Assembly (NCBI GenBank): GCA_947630525.1
Contig: CANRHW010000003.1
Location: 1-29,712, forward strand
Source: an uncultured Clostridia bacterium
GTDB taxonomy: Bacteria > Bacillota > Clostridia > UMGS1883
Reading direction: 5' to 3'
DNA: 29,712 nucleotides
The first letter of the stretch is position 1; each line of letters starts with the position of its first letter. Positions 5,897 to 12,106 of this stretch are shown here, one piece after another. Position numbers and translations under genes: made by a program. The notes below the pieces were generated by a model. It made no database searches and was not told where the DNA came from. It was given only the letters and a program-made list of their open reading frames with translations.

Positions 5897-7690
5897 ATGG
5901 AGTTGGTTAGATCTCACATTCTCATCTGCGGAGGTACGGGCTGTACTTCCTCAGGCAGCGAGGTGCTCCACGAGGAGTTTGACGAAAAGCTGGCCCAGTA
6001 CGGGCTGGATAAGGAAGTCAAGGTCATAAAGACGGGCTGCTTCGGCCTGTGCGCCCTTGGCCCCGTTGTCGTTGTATATCCCGAAGGCGCGTTTTACAGC
6101 CGCGTTAAGAAAGAGGACGTTGAGGAGATAGTTACCGAGCATCTTCTGAAAGGCCGTATAGTTAAGCGCCTCGTATATGACGAAACCGTTCATGAGGACA
6201 GCATAAAGTCCCTTAACGACGTTAATTTCTACAAGAAGCAGCAGCGCGTGGCTCTGCGCAACTGCGGCGTTATCAATCCCGAAAATATTGAGGAATACAT
6301 CGCCGTTGACGGTTATCAGGCCCTTGGCAAAGTTCTTACCGAAATGACCCCCGCCGAGGTTATCGAGACCGTTAAAAAGTCCGGCCTTCGCGGCCGCGGC
6401 GGCGCGGGCTTCCCCACCGGCACCAAGTGGGACTTTGCCGCCAAGAGCGTGAACGAGCAGAAGTATGTCTGCTGTAACGCCGACGAGGGCGACCCCGGCG
6501 CTTTCATGGACAGAAGCGTGCTGGAGGGCGACCCCCACAGCGTTCTTGAAGCTATGGCCATCGCCGGTTATGCCATCGGCGCAAATCAGGGTTATATCTA
6601 TATCCGCGCCGAGTATCCCATCGCGGTTAAGAGACTTCAGATAGCTATCGATCAGGCCAAGGAATACGGCCTGCTGGGCAAGAATATTTTTGACACGGGC
6701 TTCGATTTTGACATTGAGATACGCCTTGGCGCCGGCGCTTTCGTCTGCGGCGAGGAGACCGCTCTTATGACCTCTATCGAGGGCCACAGAGGCGAGCCCC
6801 GTCCCCGTCCTCCTTTCCCGGCCGTAAAGGGCCTTTGGGAGAAGCCCTCTATCCTCAACAATGTTGAGACGTACGCAAATATTCCCGTTATCTTCAACAA
6901 GGGCGCCGACTGGTTTGCTTCCATTGGCACCGAGAAGAGCAAGGGCACCAAGGTATTCGCTCTGGGCGGCAAGATAAATAACACCGGCCTTGTTGAGATA
7001 CCCATGGGCACGACCCTGCGCGAGATAGTTGAGGAGATAGGCGGCGGCGTGCCTAACGGCAAGAAGTTCAAGGCCGCTCAGACCGGCGGCCCCTCCGGCG
7101 GCTGCATTCCCGCTTCTCTTATCGATACGCCTATCGACTACGATTCCCTTATTTCCATCGGCTCCATGATGGGCAGCGGCGGTCTTATCGTTATGGACGA
7201 GGACAACTGTATGGTTGATATCGCCAAGTTCTTCCTGGAGTTCACCGTTGACGAATCCTGCGGCAAATGTACGCCCTGCCGCATAGGTACCAAGCGCCTT
7301 CTTGAAATGCTGGACAAGATAACCAAGGGTCAGGGTACTCTTGAAGATATAGACCGTATGGAAGCTCTGTGCTATCATATCAAGAACGCTTCTCTCTGCG
7401 GCCTGGGTCAGACCGCGCCCAACCCCGTGCTTTCCACTCTTCGCTATTTCCGCGACGAGTATGAGGCTCACGTTGTTGAAAAGCGCTGCCCCGCCGGCGT
7501 GTGCAAGGCCCTCACCAGCTATGTTATCGACCCCGAGAAGTGCAAGGGCTGCTCCGCCTGCTCCCGCAAGTGCCCCGTGGGCGCCATTTCCGGCGAGATC
7601 AAGAAGCCTTTCGTCATCGACACCACCAAGTGCGTTAAGTGCGGCGTTTGCATGGAGACCTGTAAGTTCGGCGCCGTAGTAAAGAAGTAA
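5897..7690 (+). CDS. hydB: [FeFe] hydrogenase subunit HydB / NuoF-like flavoprotein
   Basis: A 597-residue flavin subunit. Domains in order: an N-terminal thioredoxin-like [2Fe-2S] domain (CGGTGCTSSG, TGCFGLCALGP), a NuoF-type FMN/NADH domain (GRGGAGFPTGTKW, then ADEGDPGAFMDRS, then GAGAFVCGEETAL), an SLBB region, the [4Fe-4S] motif ESCGKCTPCRIG, and two C-terminal ferredoxin motifs (CKGCSACSRKCP and CVKCGVCMETCK). The protein binds NAD(H) and FMN and exchanges electrons with HydA and HydC. The start ATG 5897 follows an SD GGAAGGGG. The length and domain set are typical of HydB from electron-bifurcating or NADH-dependent trimeric hydrogenases; sequence alone does not decide between the two modes. 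Confidence 0.93.
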   Translation: MELVRSHILICGGTGCTSSGSEVLHEEFDEKLAQYGLDKEVKVIKTGCFGLCALGPVVVVYPEGAFYSRVKKEDVEEIVTEHLLKGRIVKRLVYDETVHEDSIKSLNDVNFYKKQQRVALRNCGVINPENIEEYIAVDGYQALGKVLTEMTPAEVIETVKKSGLRGRGGAGFPTGTKWDFAAKSVNEQKYVCCNADEGDPGAFMDRSVLEGDPHSVLEAMAIAGYAIGANQGYIYIRAEYPIAVKRLQIAIDQAKEYGLLGKNIFDTGFDFDIEIRLGAGAFVCGEETALMTSIEGHRGEPRPRPPFPAVKGLWEKPSILNNVETYANIPVIFNKGADWFASIGTEKSKGTKVFALGGKINNTGLVEIPMGTTLREIVEEIGGGVPNGKKFKAAQTGGPSGGCIPASLIDTPIDYDSLISIGSMMGSGGLIVMDEDNCMVDIAKFFLEFTVDESCGKCTPCRIGTKRLLEMLDKITKGQGTLEDIDRMEALCYHIKNASLCGLGQTAPNPVLSTLRYFRDEYEAHVVEKRCPAGVCKALTSYVIDPEKCKGCSACSRKCPVGAISGEIKKPFVIDTTKCVKCGVCMETCKFGAVVKK

Positions 7691-7707
7691 GGAAGGAGCT
7701 TGTTGAA

Positions 7708-9447
7708 ATGGATATGGTTAATTTAAAAATAAACGGTCAGCCCGTCAGCGTTCCTGCCGGTTCTACCGTTTTGGAGGCGGCTCGCGCCGCCGGTATAGAG
7801 ATACCCACTCTCTGCTACCTTAAGGACGTAAGCCAGACTGGCTCCTGCAGAATGTGCCTTGTTGAGATAAAGGGCGGGCGCGCCCTCCAGGCTGCCTGCG
7901 TATATCCTGTTGCCGAGGGCATAGAGGTACAGACCAATACCCCCACCGTGCGTGAGGCCCGCAAGGCTGTGCTCGAACTCATGCTCAGCAACCATGACCG
8001 CAAGTGCCTCACTTGCCCCCGCAACCGCAACTGTGAGCTTCAGGCCCTGTCCGATGAGCTGGGCGTTACGGATATACCCTATGAGGGCGAGCGCACCGAG
8101 CACACTATCGACGAGATATCTCCCTCTATCGTCAGGGATAACAATAAGTGCGTGCTTTGCCGCCGCTGCGTGAACGTCTGCAAGAACGTGCAGACCGTCG
8201 GCGTTATCGACACTATGGAGCGCGGCTTTAAGACCAAGGTGGGCTGCGCCTTTGAGGCCAGCCTTGGCGAGGTTGACTGCGTAAACTGCGGTCAGTGCAT
8301 CGCCGTATGCCCCGTTGGCGCCCTTCGTGAAAAGGACTCCATCAAGGACGTATGGGACGCCATCGCCTCCGACAAGCATGTGGTAGTACAGACCGCTCCC
8401 GCGGTACGTGCCGCCATCGGCGAGGAATTCGGTCTGCCCATGGGCCAGTGCACCACCGGCAAGATGGTGGCCGCCCTGCGCCGTCTGGGCTTTGACAAGG
8501 TGTTTGACACTGACTTCGGCGCCGACCTGACCATTATGGAGGAGGGCACCGAGCTCATCCACCGTATGCAGAACGGCGGCGTGCTGCCCATGATAACCTC
8601 ATGCAGCCCCGGCTGGGTCAAGTTCTGCGAGCATAATTTCCCCGACTTTATCCCCAACCTTAGCTCCTGCAAGTCGCCTCACGAAATGTTTGGCGCCGTT
8701 ATCAAGAGCTACTATGCGGAAAAGGCCGGTATCGACCCCAAGGATATTTATACGGTTTCCGTAATGCCCTGCACCGCCAAGAAGTTTGAGGCTAAGAGAG
8801 ACGAGCTGGCCGCCAACGGCTATCCCGACGTTGACGCCGTACTCACCACCCGTGAGCTGGCGCAGATGATAAAGCAGAGCGGTATCCAGTTCACAAAGCT
8901 GCCTGACGAGGTGTTTGACTCTCCCTTTGGCGACGAGGCTACCGGCGCCGGCGTTATCTTCGGCGCTACCGGCGGCGTTATGGAGGCTGCCCTCCGTACC
9001 GTGGCCGACGTGCTCACCGGCCAGTCTATCGACCACGTTGACTACGAGGCCGTGCGCGGCCTTGACGGCGTGAAGATAGCCTCCGTGCAGGTTGGCGACA
9101 AGACCATCCGTGCCGCTGTCGCTCACGGCCTTGGCAACGCCCGCAAGCTTTTGAACAGCGTGCGTGCCGGCGAAACCCAGGTTGACTTTATTGAAATAAT
9201 GGCTTGCCCCGGCGGCTGCGTGACCGGCGGCGGACAGCCCATTGTTTCCTCCCGCATAAAGATGGACGTTAACGTTTCCGCAGAGCGCGCCAAGGCAATT
9301 TATGCCGAGGATAAGGGACTTAAGCTCCGCAAGAGCCATGACAATCCCTATATCAAGCAGCTCTACGACGAGTATCTTGGCGAGCCCGGCGGCCATAGGG
9401 CCCACGAGCTTCTTCACACTCACTACGTAGCCCGTCCCAAGTATTGA
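7708..9447 (+). CDS. hydA: [FeFe] hydrogenase catalytic subunit HydA (NADH-linked, group A)
   Basis: A 579-residue catalytic subunit that reduces protons to H2 in the cytoplasm. Domains in order: plant-type [2Fe-2S] (Cys in CYLKDVSQTGSCRMC and AACVYP), His-Cys [4Fe-4S] (HDRKCLTCPRNRNC), two ferredoxin clusters (CVLCRRCVNVC, CVNCGQCIAVC), and the H-cluster domain. L1 is TSCSPGW with Cys299, L2 is MPCTAKKFE with Cys355, and L3 is MACPGGCVTGGGQP with Cys500 and Cys504. L1 has Ser300 where TSCCPxW enzymes have a second Cys. The protein lacks the C-terminal extra [2Fe-2S] domain seen in longer bifurcating HydA forms, so a group A6-like NADH-dependent type is likely. SD AAGGAG precedes ATG 7708; ATG 7714 is an alternative. 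Confidence 0.92.
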   Translation: MDMVNLKINGQPVSVPAGSTVLEAARAAGIEIPTLCYLKDVSQTGSCRMCLVEIKGGRALQAACVYPVAEGIEVQTNTPTVREARKAVLELMLSNHDRKCLTCPRNRNCELQALSDELGVTDIPYEGERTEHTIDEISPSIVRDNNKCVLCRRCVNVCKNVQTVGVIDTMERGFKTKVGCAFEASLGEVDCVNCGQCIAVCPVGALREKDSIKDVWDAIASDKHVVVQTAPAVRAAIGEEFGLPMGQCTTGKMVAALRRLGFDKVFDTDFGADLTIMEEGTELIHRMQNGGVLPMITSCSPGWVKFCEHNFPDFIPNLSSCKSPHEMFGAVIKSYYAEKAGIDPKDIYTVSVMPCTAKKFEAKRDELAANGYPDVDAVLTTRELAQMIKQSGIQFTKLPDEVFDSPFGDEATGAGVIFGATGGVMEAALRTVADVLTGQSIDHVDYEAVRGLDGVKIASVQVGDKTIRAAVAHGLGNARKLLNSVRAGETQVDFIEIMACPGGCVTGGGQPIVSSRIKMDVNVSAERAKAIYAEDKGLKLRKSHDNPYIKQLYDEYLGEPGGHRAHELLHTHYVARPKY

Positions 9448-9458
9448 TCATAAATTGA

Positions 9459-9487
9459 TTGACAAACTTCCCCTCCCGTATTACAAT
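9459..9487 (+). promoter_or_regulatory. Consensus sigma-A promoter of the CmpB-like gene
   Basis: TTGACA at 9459-9464 and TACAAT at 9482-9487, with a 17-nt spacer. The predicted start near 9494 gives a leader of only about 12 nt, beginning inside the ribosome binding site sequence. Confidence 0.8.
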
Positions 9488-9505
9488 GGTACGGGAGGGG
9501 ATTTT
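9470..9505 (+). terminator. 11-bp inverted repeat at the hydA/CmpB junction: terminator or SD-sequestering hairpin
   Basis: CCCCTCCCGTA (9470-9480) pairs perfectly with TACGGGAGGGG (9490-9500) across a 9-nt loop that contains the -10 box of the next promoter. The right arm is also the SD of the downstream gene. Four T residues follow (9502-9505). In a hydA read-through transcript the hairpin would either terminate or hide the SD; in a transcript from the local promoter the left arm is absent. Confidence 0.6.
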
Positions 9506-10048
9506 ATGTTTGAACGCATCAAACGTCTGTTTTTGTATTTTGTACTCTATTCTGTGGTGGGCTGGCTGTATGAGGTTTTCCTTGAAGTGGTGATCTACCG
9601 CTGGGGCTTCAGTGACAGAGGACTGCTGTTTGGGCCCTACTGCCCGGTGTACGGCGTTGGGGCGCTGCTGTTTATTTTTTCGGTATATCCTCTCATAAGA
9701 GGCAAAAGCCTTAAACGCCGGCTGCTGATGCTGCCGGTGGTATTCCTGCTCTGCGCTCTGACCGCCACGGCGCTGGAGCTGTTGACCTCCTATTTGTGCC
9801 AGGCTGTCACAGGCTCATGGCCATGGCAGACCTACGCCGGTTATAGGTTCAACTTTCAGGCCCGCATCGCTCTTTCTCCGTCAATACGGTTCGGACTTGG
9901 CGGGCTGCTTTTCATGTATATTCTTCAACCGCTGTTTGAACGGCTGGCGGATTGGCTGTCGGGCAAAAGGCTGAATGTAATTTCTTTTTGCCTTGCGGCC
10001 GTTATGACTGTTGACGTCCTCGCTACAATAGCCGCCGCATTAATCTAA
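9506..10048 (+). CDS. CmpB-type putative ABC-transporter membrane protein (PF06541-like)
   Basis: A 180-residue integral membrane protein with about five hydrophobic segments (roughly residues 8-25, 42-62, 73-95, 128-145, 155-178). The pattern SVVGWLYEVFLE near the start, SDRGLLFGPYCPVYGVGAL near residue 35, and TALELLTSYLCQ near residue 87, followed by an FNFQARIALSPS segment, matches the family labelled putative ABC-transporter type IV (CmpB). Its transport function has not been established for the family to my knowledge. The start is ATG 9506 because GGGAGGGG lies 5 nt upstream and the promoter begins at 9459; a longer frame from 9455 would start upstream of the promoter. It is monocistronic, bounded by the hairpin upstream and a terminator downstream. 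Confidence 0.82.
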   Translation: MFERIKRLFLYFVLYSVVGWLYEVFLEVVIYRWGFSDRGLLFGPYCPVYGVGALLFIFSVYPLIRGKSLKRRLLMLPVVFLLCALTATALELLTSYLCQAVTGSWPWQTYAGYRFNFQARIALSPSIRFGLGGLLFMYILQPLFERLADWLSGKRLNVISFCLAAVMTVDVLATIAAALI

Positions 10049-10058
10049 TTAAAAAACT

Positions 10059-10079
10059 TCGCCGCCCGGCGGCGATTTT
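10059..10079 (+). terminator. Intrinsic terminator after the CmpB-like gene
   Basis: TCGCCGC (10059-10065) pairs with GCGGCGA (10069-10075) across a 3-nt loop, followed by TTTT. A run of A residues precedes the stem. The compact GC-rich stem directly after the stop codon at 10048 makes this the best terminator candidate in the window. Confidence 0.75.
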
Positions 10080-10158
10080 CATTAAAAATCAGCATGCCGG
10101 CCGTATTTTCCCCGGCTTGCGAGATACTGGATAAACAGGGATTTTTCTCAAAATATTC

Positions 10159-10187
10159 TTGACTTTTCGGCCCTGTTGTTATAAAAT
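10159..10187 (+). promoter_or_regulatory. Promoter of the miaB operon
   Basis: TTGACT at 10159-10164 and TAAAAT at 10182-10187, with a 17-nt spacer. Transcription would start at about 10194, which excludes the in-frame ATG at 10193 as a start codon and supports the TTG at 10247. Confidence 0.7.
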
Positions 10188-10246
10188 ATATTATGACGCC
10201 GTGTGTAATGACGGGATATATTTTGGCCGCAGGGGAGGCGCTTGGT

Positions 10247-11647
10247 TTGAGAGAAACGCCCGTAATAGACAAAAATGAGATCGAAGCCCAAAAGGCGGTA
10301 ATGGAGCTGGTCAAAAACGGCTTTTCCGGCCGCAGCCCCAAGGCCTTGGTAGAAACCTACGGCTGTCAGCAGAACGTGAACGATTCGCAGCGGCTAAAAG
10401 GTATGCTGACCGAAATGGGCTATTCCTTGACCGAGGACAGGGACGAAGCCGACCTCATCCTTATGAACACCTGCGCCGTTCGCGACAATGCCGAGCAGCG
10501 AGTTTTCGGCAATCTCGGTGCGCTGAAGCATCTTAAAGCGAAAAAGCCCGAGCTCATTATAGGCGTTTGCGGATGTATGCCTCAGCAGGAGCATATTGCC
10601 GACCGCATCCGGGCAAAATACCGTCACGTGGACTTGATTTTCGGCACTCACGCCCTGTACCGCTTCCCGTCGCTGTTGGCCGAGGCTCTTGAACATCGGT
10701 CAAGGGTGATAGATATCGGCGGTGAAGGGGCCATAGCCGAGGGCTTGCCCGTGCTTTATGACAACGGGGCTAAGGCCTTTGTGTCAATTATGTATGGCTG
10801 CAACAATTTTTGCTCTTACTGCATTGTGCCCTATGTCCGGGGCAGGGAGCGCAGCCGCCGCGCCGAAGACGTGCTGGCGGAGATACGCGCCCTTGCGGAA
10901 CGGGGCGTGAAAGAGGTCATGCTGCTTGGGCAGAACGTGAACTCCTATGGCGGCGACCGGGGAGAAACAGACGCTTTTGCAGAGCTGCTCTATATGGTGA
11001 ATGAAATTCCGGGTATTGAACGGATACGTTTTATGAGCAGCCACCCCAAGGATTTGTCGGAGGGCCTGCTGCTGGCCATGAGCCGGTGCGCCAAGGTCTG
11101 CCATCAGCTGCACCTGCCGCTGCAATCGGGCAGCGACAAGGTGCTCAGGGATATGAACCGCCGTTACGGGGCGGAAAAGTACCTGTCCATCGTCAGCCGC
11201 GCAAGGGAACTTATGCCGGACATATCTCTTACGACGGATATAATCGTGGGCTTCCCCACGGAGGAAAGGACGGATTTTGAAGACACTCTCAAAATTCTCG
11301 AAGCTGTCCGCTTTGACAGTATTTTTTCCTTTATTTTTTCTCCGAGGGAGGGCACTCCCGCGGCAAAAATGGAAAGTGCCGCCACGAATGAAGAAAAATC
11401 CGCTTGGTTTCAGGAAATGCTTGACCTGCAAAATCGAATAAGCGCCGAGATCAACGCCAAATGCGTGGGTCAGGTGAGGGACGTGCTTGTGGAGGGCGAG
11501 AGCCGCCATGAGCCGGATATGCTTTTCGGCAGGGATTACGCCAATAAGATCGTAAATTTCAGGGGCGATATCTCCATGAAAGATAAAATAGTCAAGGTAA
11601 GGATAACAAAAGCTCAGACGTGGATACTCTACGGCGAGCTCATGTAG
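10247..11647 (+). CDS. miaB: tRNA-2-methylthio-N6-dimethylallyladenosine synthase MiaB
   Basis: A radical-SAM methylthiotransferase that adds the 2-methylthio group to i6A37 of tRNAs. Domain order is an MTTase N-terminal domain (ETYGCQQNVNDSQ with its first cluster Cys, TCAVRDNAEQ, and GVCGCMPQQ), the radical SAM core (CNNFCSYCIVPYVRGRERSR, CxxxCxxC), and a C-terminal TRAM region. I place the start at TTG 10247, with AGGGGAGG at 10231-10238 spaced by 8 nt, giving 466 residues. ATG 10193 coincides with the predicted transcription start, so it is rejected; ATG 10208 has no SD. miaA, whose product is the substrate maker, lies downstream in the same run of genes. The order miaB-ylbF-mutS-mutL parallels Bacillus. 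Confidence 0.93.
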   Translation: MRETPVIDKNEIEAQKAVMELVKNGFSGRSPKALVETYGCQQNVNDSQRLKGMLTEMGYSLTEDRDEADLILMNTCAVRDNAEQRVFGNLGALKHLKAKKPELIIGVCGCMPQQEHIADRIRAKYRHVDLIFGTHALYRFPSLLAEALEHRSRVIDIGGEGAIAEGLPVLYDNGAKAFVSIMYGCNNFCSYCIVPYVRGRERSRRAEDVLAEIRALAERGVKEVMLLGQNVNSYGGDRGETDAFAELLYMVNEIPGIERIRFMSSHPKDLSEGLLLAMSRCAKVCHQLHLPLQSGSDKVLRDMNRRYGAEKYLSIVSRARELMPDISLTTDIIVGFPTEERTDFEDTLKILEAVRFDSIFSFIFSPREGTPAAKMESAATNEEKSAWFQEMLDLQNRISAEINAKCVGQVRDVLVEGESRHEPDMLFGRDYANKIVNFRGDISMKDKIVKVRITKAQTWILYGELM

Positions 11648-11665
11648 ATGAAAGGATGAATTACA

Positions 11666-12055
11666 ATGGAAATTTTTGACAAGGCCAGAGAGCTGGGCGA
11701 GGCTATAGTTACCAGCAACGAGTACAAGACCCTTAAACTGGCGGAGGCCAAGCAGGATCAGGACGAGGAGGCAATGAAGCTCCTTCAGGAATACAGCGCT
11801 CTCCGCAAGACCTTGGGCGAGGAGATAAGCAAGGGCGACGTTGGCAAGGAACGCATGGAGGAGATACGCGCCCAGGTGGAGGAGGCCTATGAAAAGGTCA
11901 CGACTAATGACACCATTGTGGAATACCTCAACGCTCAAAGCGCTTTTCAGGCGATAATCGACCAGATGAACGCTATTATTTCCTACCATATAACTGGCCA
12001 ACTGCCCGGCGGCTGCAGCGGAAGCTGCGCTACCTGCGGCGGCGGATGCCACTAA
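11666..12055 (+). CDS. YlbF/YmcA-family protein with Cys-rich C-terminal tail
   Basis: A 129-residue, mostly helical protein of the YlbF/YmcA family. The helical body (residues 1-110) has the family pattern of an N-terminal ARELGEAIVTSNEYKTLKLAE helix and long charged coiled-coil-like segments. In Bacillus, YmcA, YlbF and YaaT form a complex that promotes RNase Y-dependent mRNA processing and carries Fe-S clusters. The last residues here contain four Cys and a final His in a Gly-rich tail (CSGSCATCGGGCH), which could bind a metal or Fe-S cluster. The position between miaB and mutS matches that of ymcA in Bacillus. SD AAGGATG precedes ATG 11666. Whether this is the YmcA or the YlbF paralogue cannot be told from the sequence. 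Confidence 0.85.
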   Translation: MEIFDKARELGEAIVTSNEYKTLKLAEAKQDQDEEAMKLLQEYSALRKTLGEEISKGDVGKERMEEIRAQVEEAYEKVTTNDTIVEYLNAQSAFQAIIDQMNAIISYHITGQLPGGCSGSCATCGGGCH

Positions 12056-12106
12056 GCGGGCTTTGACTCCCCATTGCCTGAACACATACAAAAGAGGTGA
12101 GACTGA

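Noticed and set aside
5951..7471. Long open frame on the minus strand opposite hydB
   Set aside because: It mirrors the codon structure of hydB, has no family resemblance and no SD; it is a shadow of a well-supported gene.
10092..10120. Hairpin GCATGCCGG/CCGGCTTGC upstream of the miaB promoter as a second terminator
   Set aside because: One mismatch, an 11-nt loop and no T-run; the preceding hairpin at 10059-10079 already fits as terminator.
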